From positions 496,001-560,000 of the forward strand of contig NZ_FNQB01000003.1 of assembly GCF_900107455.1 (NCBI RefSeq): DNA of 64,000 bases, written 5' to 3'. Under the pieces are notes generated by a model. That model was given only the letters and a program-made list of their open reading frames with translations. It did no database searches and was not told the DNA's origin. This stretch comes from Asanoa ishikariensis (GTDB taxonomy: Bacteria; Actinomycetota; Actinomycetes; Mycobacteriales; Micromonosporaceae). A program made the translations under genes and the position numbers. Below, piece after piece: positions 44,101-51,792 of the stretch. The first letter of the stretch is position 1; each line of letters begins with the position of its first letter.

Positions 44101-46374
44101 ACCGAGAACGGCAAGGTCGACTTCGCGCGCCTGCCCCAGCCCGGCGGCGAGCGGCCCGACCTGGTCGAGGCGCTCGTGCTGCCGGAATCGCCGCTGGAGC
44201 GCCAAATCGCGCAGCTCGTCGCCGCCGTGCTCGGTGTCGACACGGTCGGCGCCAACGACGACTTCTTCGAGCTCGGCGGCGACTCGATCCTGGCCATCAT
44301 GGTCGTCTCGCGGGCGCAGGAGGAGGGCATCAGCCTCACGCCGCTGGACATCTTCCAGCACCGCACCGTGGCGCAGCTCGCCCGGACGGTGGCCGGCACC
44401 GAGGCGGCCCGGGTCATCGCGCCCCGGTCACCGGACGCCGCGCCGGTGCTCTCCTTCGACCAGGAGCGGCTCTGGCTGGAGGACCAGCTCGTGCCCGGGC
44501 CGGCGTACAACGTCGGCTGGCAGCAGCGGCTGATCGGGCCGCTGGACCTGGCCCTCGTGGACCGCTGCCTCCGCACGATCCTCGCCCGCCACGAGTCGCT
44601 GCGGTCGCGCTTCCCGATCGCGGACGGCCGGCCGATCCAGGTCGTCGACCCGCTCGACGACGGCTGGCGGCCACGGTTCGAGGACTTCAGCGCGCTGGCA
44701 GACGGCGTGGCGCGGGCCAAGGCGCTGATGGGCGAGCAGGTGGCCACCGGCTTCGACCTGGCCAACGGTCCGCTGGTCCGCTGCCTGGTGGTCAAGCTCG
44801 GCGAGAACGACCACCTGATCAGCATGATCTCCCACCACGTCGTCGCCGACGTGGTCTCGGTCGGCCTGTTCGTGCGTGAGCTGGGCATGCTCTACCAGGC
44901 GGGCGGCGACCCGGTGGCGGGCGGCCTGCCGGAGCTGCCGATCCAGTACCTGGACTACGCGGTGTGGCAGCGCGAGCGGCTCGCCGGAGCGGAGCTCGAC
45001 CGGCAGGTCGACTACTGGCGCGACCATCTCGACGGCGCGCCCCGCGCCCTGACGATGCCGGCCCAGGCGCACGTCGCCGCGGAGCCCCGCGGCGACCGGG
45101 TCTTCTCGCGGTTGTCGGCGGCGGACACCGCGGCGTTGAAGGAGTTGTGCCGCGCGCGCGACGTGACGCCGTTCATGGTCGTGCTCGGGGCCTTCGGCAC
45201 CGTGCTGGGCCGCTGGTCCGGCCAGCGCGAGGTGGTGGTCGGCGTGTCCATCAGCAACCGGACCGACCACGGCACGGAAAGCCTCATCGGGTCGTTCATC
45301 AACACGCTCCCGCTGCGCGTCGACTTCTCCGGCGAGCCCACCTTCGCGGAACTGCTCGACCGCGTACGCCAGGTCGCCCTCGGCGGTTATGCCCACGCCG
45401 ACGCCCCGCTGGACGTCATCATGAAACGGCTGGGTGTGACCCGTGACCCGCGCCGCACACCACTGTTCCAGGTGATGCTCAACGTCGTCGACGTGCCGCC
45501 CATCGAGCGTTTCGGCGACATCGTGGTGGCAGACGTCGAGGCGCCCCCGCTGCCGCCGAGCTTCGACCTCGTGCTCACCACCAACGAGATCAAGGGCGAG
45601 CTCCACTACTTCCTCGAGTACGACGCGACTAGGTTCCCCGACGACCTCATGCGCGACCTCGCGGCCCACCTGGGCCGGTTCCTCAGCGCGGTCGCCGCCG
45701 ACCCGACGCGGGGCGTCCTCGACTACGCGCTGGGGGACGCGGAGGCGCCCGACGAGGCGGCGGTGGACCAGCACTGGGCCGTCGAGCGGTTCGGCCTGAC
45801 CTCGGCCGACCGCTTCGTCGTGCTGTCCGGCCCGCCCGCACAGGCGCTCGCGGCGGCGTCCGCGGCCCGACACGCCGGTGGCACGCTGGTGACCACCGAC
45901 CGGCCGCCGAACAACGACCCCGGCGCGCTCGCGCGGTGGCTGCGGGCACAACGGATCAGCGTCGTCCACGCCACTCCGCCTTTGCTGCGGGCGCTCGCCG
46001 CCAAGGGACCGCTGCACGCGCTGCGCTACGTCTTCGTGGAGAACTCCGGCGCGCTCACCGCGCACGACATCGCGGTCATCCGGAGCCTGGCGCCGGCGGG
46101 CCGCGTGGTCGCGACCTACCGCACCGGCGCCGACGGGGTGCCGGTCGCGGCCTACCAGGTGCCGGAGGACTGGCGCCAGGAAGCGGCGCCGCTGAGGGTG
46201 CCGCTCGGCACCGGGCTGCCCGGCCGCCCGGTGCGGCTGCTGCACCCGGGCGGCCAGGCGGCGGCGGTCGGCGAGGTCGCCGCGATCTGGCGGGGCGCCG
46301 ATCCCACTGGCGACCTGGGCCGCCGGTGGCCCGACGGCACGCTCGAGTTCGTGGGCAAGCTAACCGAGCACTGA
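41146..46374 (+). CDS. NRPS: C-A-PCP-C-A*N (split at the A-domain hinge)
   Basis: A 1742-residue synthetase from ATG 41146 (GTGGGGA upstream). C1 (about 45-480) has DHAAADA, with His174 and Asp178 kept and the first His as Asp. The A domain is complete (YTSGSTGQPKG, VYGITETTVS, VYRTGDLVRR, QIKIRGYRVEPAEIE, ENGKVDF with Lys990). Its pocket reads about D-V-E-E-I-G-V-V-S-K; the two Glu suggest a cationic residue such as capreomycidine, Arg, Orn or Dab. PCP Ser1047 is in GGDSI. C2 has HHVVADV (His1230-1231). After it comes only the N-terminal part of a vestigial A domain, ending DGTLEFVG just before the stop. The rest is encoded by the next gene. This is the only active in-line A domain in the window. 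Confidence 0.9.
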   Translation: MTDLQSRIAALSPEQRARFESRLAADRPRAVVERIPRREKDRPTPLSFAQQREWAVEQFRPSNNVTAALRLDGEVDLRVLSDVLTEIVSRHEVLRSTVEIVDRRPTQVVRPVTAVPVPVEDLRALDGDGQRDAIRERCDAEVVRPFPADQAHRLRATALRLDSESYVVLVTLDHAAADAWSMIILLREVIALYPALRGGAEGGLPPLPIQYGDFAVWEREWLDEERMAAELGHWKQVLADLPPRLALPADRSSALRRTFAGDHHTLTVAGERTAALQRFAEREGVSLSMVMLAACSVVLHRYTHQDDLVFGSAVGGRLRPETEQLIGCFANALPLRMRLSPGQTLRDVLHAARDVVSTAFDHQSVPFDRLIEELAPDEAAQTPLIQMMINVLSTPGAVLRPDRALELPGLAVSYVPMDPGPITIDLILVVQAAPETLHFDWHYSTELFDRGTIERLAAQLPHVLEQLVDEPDRRIGEVRLLDTGVRRPATRPAGPELGFLELFARQVARTPDAPAVVCDSVPLSFAELDRAANRLAHHLRGLGVGAETPVGVLVDRSPALTVAVLGILKAGGAFLPLDPAYPVDRIAYVLADAGAPVLVSTEKLADLAETAGVADLVLLDGPDRFADGPDGDPGDLTHPTSAAYVIYTSGSTGQPKGVVIEHRSLAAFATETAERLGLGAGDRFLQFASPGFDVLVEELFPIWAVGGAVVVPPERMAGVNLDLVALTRQDRITVMELPAAYWHEWVRDLDRAGGALPPCLRLVIVGAERVLPERLATWQTFGVPLSHVYGITETTVSSTFFDLPADAPETDLRHLPIGTELPFAELHVLDPELRPVPAGAVGELYIGGISVGRGYLRRPGLTAQRFVASPDPERPGQRVYRTGDLVRRRPDGNVEFLSRVDSQIKIRGYRVEPAEIESAICRHPAIAQAVVGVHEPEPGDRRLVAHLVTRDGTAVGSADLRRFLARELPPYLVPSAFVPVEEIPLTENGKVDFARLPQPGGERPDLVEALVLPESPLERQIAQLVAAVLGVDTVGANDDFFELGGDSILAIMVVSRAQEEGISLTPLDIFQHRTVAQLARTVAGTEAARVIAPRSPDAAPVLSFDQERLWLEDQLVPGPAYNVGWQQRLIGPLDLALVDRCLRTILARHESLRSRFPIADGRPIQVVDPLDDGWRPRFEDFSALADGVARAKALMGEQVATGFDLANGPLVRCLVVKLGENDHLISMISHHVVADVVSVGLFVRELGMLYQAGGDPVAGGLPELPIQYLDYAVWQRERLAGAELDRQVDYWRDHLDGAPRALTMPAQAHVAAEPRGDRVFSRLSAADTAALKELCRARDVTPFMVVLGAFGTVLGRWSGQREVVVGVSISNRTDHGTESLIGSFINTLPLRVDFSGEPTFAELLDRVRQVALGGYAHADAPLDVIMKRLGVTRDPRRTPLFQVMLNVVDVPPIERFGDIVVADVEAPPLPPSFDLVLTTNEIKGELHYFLEYDATRFPDDLMRDLAAHLGRFLSAVAADPTRGVLDYALGDAEAPDEAAVDQHWAVERFGLTSADRFVVLSGPPAQALAAASAARHAGGTLVTTDRPPNNDPGALARWLRAQRISVVHATPPLLRALAAKGPLHALRYVFVENSGALTAHDIAVIRSLAPAGRVVATYRTGADGVPVAAYQVPEDWRQEAAPLRVPLGTGLPGRPVRLLHPGGQAAAVGEVAAIWRGADPTGDLGRRWPDGTLEFVGKLTEH

Positions 46375-46393
46375 CGAGAGAATCGAGGACGTC

Positions 46394-47152
46394 ATGGCGA
46401 GCCGTGCCGAGCAGGGCAGCCGCGGCGCGGCTGTGGATCCGGTGGAGACCGTCGCCGCGCTGCGCGACATCGAACAGGTCAGCGACGCGCTGGTCACCGA
46501 ACGGACCGGCCCGGACGGCGCGCCGGTCCTGGTCGCCTACGTGGCCGGCCCGGATCCCGCGCTGGGCACCGGACCGATCCGCCAGCAGTTGCTGAGCCAG
46601 CTACCCCGGGACATGGTGCCGGAGCACTTCGTCGTGCTCGACGAGCTTCCGTTGACCGCCGACGGCGACTACGACCTGGCCGCGCTGCCGGACCCGGACC
46701 CGGCGGAGACCCCCGCCCGCGGTTTCGTCGCTCCCACCAGCCCGATGGAGCAGCGGCTGGCGGCGCTGTTCAAGCAGATCCTCGGCGTCGACCAGGTCGG
46801 CGTCCACGACAGCTTCTTCGCGCTGGGCGGGTCGTCGCTCCAGGCGACCGTCGTCACGAGCCGCATCTACGACGACTTCGACATCAACCTGTCGTTGCAG
46901 GACATGTTCGCCAACGCGACGGTCGACGAGTTGTCGCAGATCATCGTCCGGACACTCGGCGAACGGGCGAGCGTCGCGACGATCAAGGAGAACAAGCGCA
47001 GCCTCAAGGGCATCGGCCTGGCCATCCACGGCAAGCTGCCGCTCCCGATCCGCCGGATCGTCCCGCCGGGCGTGCCGTGCGGCGGCTCGCCCGGCGACGG
47101 CAAGCGCCGGATCCGGTTCGGCAAAGCGAAGAAGGACGACGCGGCGAGCTGA
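46394..47152 (+). CDS. NRPS fragment: A*C-PCP with basic tail
   Basis: A 252-residue protein that completes the module left open by the previous synthetase. Residues 15-95 match the C-terminal part of the vestigial A domains (DPVETVAALRDIE, then DGDYDLAALP with Asp for the A10 Lys). A PCP follows (FFALGGSSLQ, Ser148), then a basic, Pro/Gly-rich tail of about 60 residues (KENKRSLKGIGLAIHGKLP and on). The break lies exactly where the A-domain hinge would be. ATG 46394 has GAGG upstream and the gap is 19 nt, so this looks like a real gene split rather than a sequencing frameshift. There is no TE, so release needs another protein. Confidence 0.85.
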   Translation: MASRAEQGSRGAAVDPVETVAALRDIEQVSDALVTERTGPDGAPVLVAYVAGPDPALGTGPIRQQLLSQLPRDMVPEHFVVLDELPLTADGDYDLAALPDPDPAETPARGFVAPTSPMEQRLAALFKQILGVDQVGVHDSFFALGGSSLQATVVTSRIYDDFDINLSLQDMFANATVDELSQIIVRTLGERASVATIKENKRSLKGIGLAIHGKLPLPIRRIVPPGVPCGGSPGDGKRRIRFGKAKKDDAAS

Positions 47153-47153
47153 G

Positions 47154-48278
47154 TCACCGCACGCGGGCGTCCTCGCGGAGCACCTGCTCCACGAGGGACA
47201 GTCCTGCGGTGAGCTCGGCGGTCGTGCCGCCGAAACCGAGCCGGGCATGGTCGCGGTAGTCGTCGCCGAAGCACCATCCGGGCACGAGCAGCGTCTTGTG
47301 CTCCTCGGCCAGGCGGCGACACGACCGCACCACGTCGGGCTGGCCGAGGAACTCGACGAACGTGGTCACGCCGCCGGCGGGCGCGGTGAACCGGACGTGC
47401 TCCGGGAGCCGGTCCGCCCACTCCTGGACCAGGCGCAGGTTCTCGGTGGCGTGCGCCCGCTGGAGCGCCACGATCCGGTCGGCGTTGCGGACCGCCTGCT
47501 CGGCGAAGAACTCCAGCACGGGCGAGACGTACAGCGCGATGTAGTCACGCAGCAGCGCCATCCGGGCGAGCAGCTCGGGCGGGGCCACGCACCAACCCAC
47601 CCGCAGCCCGGCGAGGCCGTAGCTCTTCGAGAACGTGCCCCACGCGATGCATCTCTCGTACCACGTGGGCAGCGGCAGCGGCTCGGTCCCGTACGTCAGC
47701 TCGCCGAACGCGTGGTCCCAGACCAGCCAGGAGCCCGCCGCCTCGGCGATCGCCACCAGCTCCTTCTGCTCGGCCGGGGTGATCGAGGCGCCGGTCGGGT
47801 TGTGCGGGAAGTTCACCACGATCATCTTCGGCCGCGTCGCGGCCAGCTCGCGCAGCCGGGCCAGGTCGGCGGCGAAGCCGTCGCGCGCGTCCAACTGCCA
47901 GCGCGTGATCCGGCAACCGCGCCACGCGGCGACGTCGTGGAGCTGCTGGTAGGCCGGATCCACGACGACGATCTCGTCACCGGGCTCGACCGCGAGGTGC
48001 ATGACGAGGTAGATGGCCTCGCTGGAGCCGTGGGTGACCATCATCCGGTCGACGTCGCCGTCGGTCCAGCGGTCGGCCAGCGCGGCCCGCAGGCGGGTTC
48101 CGCCGTAGCTCTCGCTGTCGTGGAACACCATCGGGTCGAGCTCCGCGAGGTCGAAGCCGCACAGCTCCCGGAGCTCGCCCATCGACAGGTCGCGGACGCC
48201 GCTGCTGCCGATGTCGTGTGCGACGGCGTGGTAGTAGTCCCGCATCCAGGCTTCGAGCCGAGCGACGGCGATGTCCAT
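47154..48278 (-). CDS. Capreomycidine synthase-like PLP enzyme (VioD/OrfR type)
   Basis: A 374-residue fold-type I PLP enzyme matching the viomycin VioD / streptothricin OrfR group: LEAWMRDYYHAVAHDIGSSG, MVTHGSSEAIYLVMHL, VVDPAYQQLH, VNFPHNPTGASI, and the PLP lysine in GTFSKSYGLAGLRVGWC, ending ARLGFGGTTAEL. These enzymes remove the 3-OH of hydroxyarginine and cyclise the guanidine onto the beta-carbon, giving capreomycidine. Together with the VioC-like hydroxylase this makes a complete two-step route. ATG 48278 lies 6 nt after a TACGGT -10 box and fits the family start, so it is preferred to the GTG at 48299. It ends one base from the convergent PCP gene. Confidence 0.88.
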   Translation of the reverse strand: MDIAVARLEAWMRDYYHAVAHDIGSSGVRDLSMGELRELCGFDLAELDPMVFHDSESYGGTRLRAALADRWTDGDVDRMMVTHGSSEAIYLVMHLAVEPGDEIVVVDPAYQQLHDVAAWRGCRITRWQLDARDGFAADLARLRELAATRPKMIVVNFPHNPTGASITPAEQKELVAIAEAAGSWLVWDHAFGELTYGTEPLPLPTWYERCIAWGTFSKSYGLAGLRVGWCVAPPELLARMALLRDYIALYVSPVLEFFAEQAVRNADRIVALQRAHATENLRLVQEWADRLPEHVRFTAPAGGVTTFVEFLGQPDVVRSCRRLAEEHKTLLVPGWCFGDDYRDHARLGFGGTTAELTAGLSLVEQVLREDARVR

Positions 48279-48284
48279 CCGCGC

Positions 48285-48361
48285 ACCGTACGCGGCCACC
48301 GCACGCCGCGCGTTGTCGCGTGAAGTCGGGACGGCCGGCCGGGAAGCGGCCTTGCTAGCTT
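48285..48361. promoter_or_regulatory. Divergent promoter with cluster operator (capreomycidine synthase / transferase 3)
   Basis: Operator TGTC-N12-GACG at 48314-48333. Plus -10 TAGCTT (48356-48361) begins 26 bp after the right half. Minus -10 TACGGT (48285-48290) begins 27 bp after the inverted GACA and 6 nt before the synthase ATG. Confidence 0.62.
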
Positions 48362-48397
48362 GCCGGAGAGGTCGCCGGTCACGACGGAAGGCCGTTC

Positions 48398-49171
48398 ATG
48401 CCGCCCACACCGAAGCAGCGCAACAAGTGGCTGCCACACAGGCCGTCGGCCACCGCGGCCGGCCGGGTGTTCCTGGTTCCCTACTCGGGCTGCGGCGCCA
48501 GCATGTACCGCGGGTGGCCGCGCCGGCTGGGCGGGATCGAGTTCCTGCCACTGGAGCTGCCCGGGCGGGAGACGCGGTTCGCCGAGCCGACCTTCCAGAC
48601 CTACCAGGAGCTGGCGGCGGCCATGGCGCCCGCCATCGAGCGCTACCTGGACGTGCCGTTCGGCTTCTTCGGGCACTGCGCGTCGGCGCTCGCGGGATAC
48701 GAGGTCGCCGCGGAGCTGGTCCGCACCGGCCGGCCGGCCCCCGCGCGCCTGTTCGTCTCCTCGCAGATCGCGCCGCAGGACGGTCCGGCCGGCCGGTTCC
48801 TGGACATGGACGACATCGCGCTGCGCGGCGAGCTGGAGAAGCTGATCGCCGAGCTTGGCGGCGTGCCACATCCGGAGCTGCTCGACCTCTACCTGTCCGT
48901 GATGCGGGCGGACGTCGAGGCCAACAAGCGCTACGTCATGCCCGATCCCACGCGGCTGCCGTGCCCGATCACCGCGATCGGCTGGAGCACGGACCACGAC
49001 GTGCCGTACGCGACGATGGACGGCTGGGACCGGTGCGGCGACACGACGTCGGTGCTGCTGGAGGGCGGGCACCACCGGTTCACCGAGGCACCCGCCGAGC
49101 TGCTCGACCTGCTGGCCGCGGGCGTGGCCCCCGGTTCCGGTGACAGGACAGCCGGCCGGCCCGCCTCATAG
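48398..49171 (+). CDS. Thioesterase-fold protein with Cys nucleophile, putative aminoacyl transferase 3
   Basis: A 257-residue alpha/beta hydrolase (FLVPYSGCGASMYRGWP, ELPGRETRF). The elbow reads GHCAS: Cys94 (codon TGC) replaces Ser and the last Gly is Ser. Asp (GWSTDHDV) and His (EGGHHRF) are present. It is the first gene of a long same-direction run (transferases, A-PCP, P450s, PCP, ferredoxin), the unit most likely to prepare oxidised aminoacyl-carriers. Transfer to a module without A domain is inferred from the Cys and the context; hydrolytic editing is the alternative. Confidence 0.85.
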   Translation: MPPTPKQRNKWLPHRPSATAAGRVFLVPYSGCGASMYRGWPRRLGGIEFLPLELPGRETRFAEPTFQTYQELAAAMAPAIERYLDVPFGFFGHCASALAGYEVAAELVRTGRPAPARLFVSSQIAPQDGPAGRFLDMDDIALRGELEKLIAELGGVPHPELLDLYLSVMRADVEANKRYVMPDPTRLPCPITAIGWSTDHDVPYATMDGWDRCGDTTSVLLEGGHHRFTEAPAELLDLLAAGVAPGSGDRTAGRPAS

Positions 49172-49174
49172 ATT
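49126..49174 (+). promoter_or_regulatory. Weak cluster operator and -10 before transferase 4
   Basis: GGCC-N12-GACA at 49126-49145, with the extended right half TTCCGGTGACA conserved. TAGATT (49169-49174) begins 27 bp after GACA. The left half is poor, and the site lies in the end of the preceding gene. Confidence 0.4.
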
Positions 49175-49207
49175 CGGGCCAGCCGCACTCGAACAAAGAG
49201 GACGGGA

Positions 49208-50005
49208 ATGACTGCAGGCGCCGCACCGATCAGCCGCTGGTTCATGCCGCCGCCCGCATCCGACGGCCGGCTGCTGTTCTGCTTCCCGTACGCGGGCGTC
49301 GGCGCCTCCTCCTACCGGCAATGGCCAAAGTGGATCGACGACGTGCAGGTCTGCGCGCTCCAACCGCCCGGGCGCGAGAACCGCACCCGCGAGGAGCCGC
49401 ACCGCGACCACGCCGCCTTCGCCGCGGACCTGGTCGACGCCCTGACACCGTACGTCGAGCGGGACTACGCGTTCGCCGGCCACTGTGGAGCCGTCCCGTA
49501 CGCCCTGGACACCATCGCCGAGCTCGCCCGCCGCGGACTGCCCCTGCCGACGCGGTTGATCGCCTCGTCCTGGGGCGCGCCGCAGCGTGGCCTCTACGGC
49601 CGGCTGAACTTCGTCGACCTCGCGATGGCCGACCTGGTCGCCGAGGTGAAGGCGCTGTTCGGGCGGGCCGGCGCGCCGATCCGCGACGACTTCGCCGAGA
49701 TCGGCGCCCGCGTGCTCCGCCTCGACCTCGAGGTGCAGCGGGGCTACCGGTTCGCCGCCGACCGGCGCGTGCCGGTCCCGGTCACCCTGGTGGGCTGGAC
49801 GGGCGACGAGGTCGTCCCGCCGGCCGTGGTGGAGGCGGGCTGGTCGCAGTGCGCGGACGCGACCTACCACCTGCTCGACGGTGAGCACCTGGACTTCCTG
49901 CACTGTCCCGACGTCCTCCACGACGCACTGCGCCGCTGGCTGACCGCTCCGCCGGCATCCGCCGGCGACCGCGACGACCTCGAGATCCGAGTTGGTGGTG
50001 ATTGA
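49208..50005 (+). CDS. Thioesterase-fold protein with Cys nucleophile, putative aminoacyl transferase 4
   Basis: A 265-residue alpha/beta hydrolase (LLFCFPYAGVGASSYRQWP, QPPGRENRTRE). The elbow is GHCGA with Cys93 (codon TGT) and Ala for the final Gly. The Asp (GWTGDEVV) and a His (DGEHLDFL) are kept. Similar in sequence to transferase 2, whose His region is altered. Its end overlaps the start of the A-PCP gene, so the two are probably made together and act on the same aminoacyl-carrier. Confidence 0.85.
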   Translation: MTAGAAPISRWFMPPPASDGRLLFCFPYAGVGASSYRQWPKWIDDVQVCALQPPGRENRTREEPHRDHAAFAADLVDALTPYVERDYAFAGHCGAVPYALDTIAELARRGLPLPTRLIASSWGAPQRGLYGRLNFVDLAMADLVAEVKALFGRAGAPIRDDFAEIGARVLRLDLEVQRGYRFAADRRVPVPVTLVGWTGDEVVPPAVVEAGWSQCADATYHLLDGEHLDFLHCPDVLHDALRRWLTAPPASAGDRDDLEIRVGGD

Positions 50006-51788
50006 CGTGGCCGAAGGGTCCCCTGGGCAGGACACGATCCACGCGCTGGTCGCACGGCAGGGCCTGATCCGGCCGGAGGCACCGGCGATCACCGTGGGAG
50101 ACAAGACCGTCACCTACGCCGAGCTCGACGCGCGCGCCGACCGGTTGGCCGCCGCGCTCCACGAGCGGGGCGTGGGTCGGGAGACCCGGGTCGCGGTGGC
50201 GCTACCCCGCGGCGCCGACATGCTGGTGGCGTTCCTCGCCGTGCTCAAGGCCGGCGCCGCCTACGTGCCGCTGGACCCGCACTATCCCGAGCAGCGCCGG
50301 GCCTTCATCCTCGCCGACGCCGACGTGCGGCTCGTGCTCACCGATCGGGCCGGGCCGGGGGTGACCGGGCCGGGCGTCGAGCCGCTGTGCGTCGACGACC
50401 TGGAGGAGCGTCCGCTCAACGGCTTCCGCCCCGCCTCCGGGGATCCGGCGGGCGCCGCGTACGTCGTCTACACCTCGGGGTCGACCGGCGTGCCCAAGGG
50501 CGTGGTGGTCGAGCACGCGAGCGTGCTGAACCTGATCGAGGACGAGTCGCGGATCGCCGTCCAGCCGGGACAGACGGTCGCCCACCTCGCCCCGGCGGCG
50601 TTCGACGCGTCGATCTACGAGCTGTGGGGCACGCTCTGCCGGGGCGGCCGGGTCGTCGTGCTCGATCCGCAGGTCAGCATCGCCGAGCTGGGCGCCCAGC
50701 TGCGCCGCTTCCGGCCGGACTGGCTGTTCCTCACCACCGGCCTGTTCCACCTGCTCGCGCAGCACGACCTGGCGGCGCTCGACTCGGTCGGTTGCCTGCT
50801 GACCGGCGGCGACGTGCTCTCACCCGCACACATCCGCAACGCGGCCGCGACCAGCTGCCGCGTGTACGCCGCGTACGGCCCGACGGAGAACACGGTCTAC
50901 TCCTCGCTACACCGGATCACGGCGCCCGACGAGCCGCTCTCCGCCGTCCCGATCGGCACGGCCCTGGCCGGCCGGGCCATGTACGTGCTCGGCCCGGACC
51001 TGCGCCCGCTGCCGGCCGGCGAGGTGGGCGAGCTGTACCTCGGCGGCCTCGGTGTCGCGCGGGGCTACCACGGGCGAGCCGGGCTCACCGCCGAGCGCTT
51101 CGTGGCGGATCCCTTCAGCCCGGTCGCCGGCCGGCGGATGTACCGCACCGGCGACCTCGGTCTGGTGCGGCCGGACGGCGCCGTAGACTTCCGCGGCCGG
51201 GTCGACCGGCAGGTCAAGGTGCGTGGCTTCCGGGTCGAGCTCGGCGAGATCGAGAGCACGCTGCAGAGCAACGCCGACGTCGGGAGCGCGGTCGTGGTCG
51301 CGGTCGGTGACGGCGGCGCCGAGAAGCGGCTGGCCGCCTACGTCGTGCCCGGGCCGGACCGGAAGGTGACCGTCACCGCGCTGCGCGACTGGCTCGGAGA
51401 GCGGGTGCCCGCCTACCTGGTCCCGGCGACCTTCGTGGTGCTCAAGGAGCTCCCGCTGGACCCCAACGGGAAGCCCGACCGGAACCTGCTCCCCGAGCCG
51501 TTCCTGGCCCGCGCGGAGCTCGGCTTCCTGCCGCCGTTCGAGGCGGCGACCACCGAGACGGAGCAGATCCTGGCCGACGCGTGGGCCGACGTGCTCGAGC
51601 TCGACCGGGTCGGCCTCGACGACGACTTCTTCCTGCTCGGCGGCGACTCCCTGCGCAGCGTCTCGATGCTGGAGCGCCTCCGGCGCTACGGCATCGAGCT
51701 GGACGCCGGGCAGTTCTTCGCCCATCCCACCGTCCGCGAGTTGGCGGAGGCCGTCGACGCCGCTCCGGTCCCGACGCGGATCGGCTGA
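49992..51788 (+). CDS. A-PCP didomain (trans-loading), aliphatic substrate likely
   Basis: About 598 residues. The A domain is complete (VVYTSGSTGVPKG, AYGPTENTVY, MYRTGDLGLV, QVKVRGFRVELGEIE, PNGKPDR with the A10 Lys) and the PCP has GGDSL. The hand-read pocket is about D-A-Y-F-L-G-A-V-Y-K, near codes of Leu/Ile/Val-type residues, not conclusive. Start is one of TTG 49992, GTG 49995 or GTG 49998, all overlapping transferase 4. Two P450 genes follow with 4- and 10-nt gaps, which supports oxidation of the bound amino acid. Confidence 0.9.
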   Translation: MVVIDVAEGSPGQDTIHALVARQGLIRPEAPAITVGDKTVTYAELDARADRLAAALHERGVGRETRVAVALPRGADMLVAFLAVLKAGAAYVPLDPHYPEQRRAFILADADVRLVLTDRAGPGVTGPGVEPLCVDDLEERPLNGFRPASGDPAGAAYVVYTSGSTGVPKGVVVEHASVLNLIEDESRIAVQPGQTVAHLAPAAFDASIYELWGTLCRGGRVVVLDPQVSIAELGAQLRRFRPDWLFLTTGLFHLLAQHDLAALDSVGCLLTGGDVLSPAHIRNAAATSCRVYAAYGPTENTVYSSLHRITAPDEPLSAVPIGTALAGRAMYVLGPDLRPLPAGEVGELYLGGLGVARGYHGRAGLTAERFVADPFSPVAGRRMYRTGDLGLVRPDGAVDFRGRVDRQVKVRGFRVELGEIESTLQSNADVGSAVVVAVGDGGAEKRLAAYVVPGPDRKVTVTALRDWLGERVPAYLVPATFVVLKELPLDPNGKPDRNLLPEPFLARAELGFLPPFEAATTETEQILADAWADVLELDRVGLDDDFFLLGGDSLRSVSMLERLRRYGIELDAGQFFAHPTVRELAEAVDAAPVPTRIG

Positions 51789-51792
51789 CTCC

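Noticed and set aside
46360-46400. Frameshift error joining the two NRPS proteins
   Set aside because: The first ends cleanly in TGA after the A* N-part and the second has its own ATG with GAGG; continued reading in other frames gives no homologous sequence.
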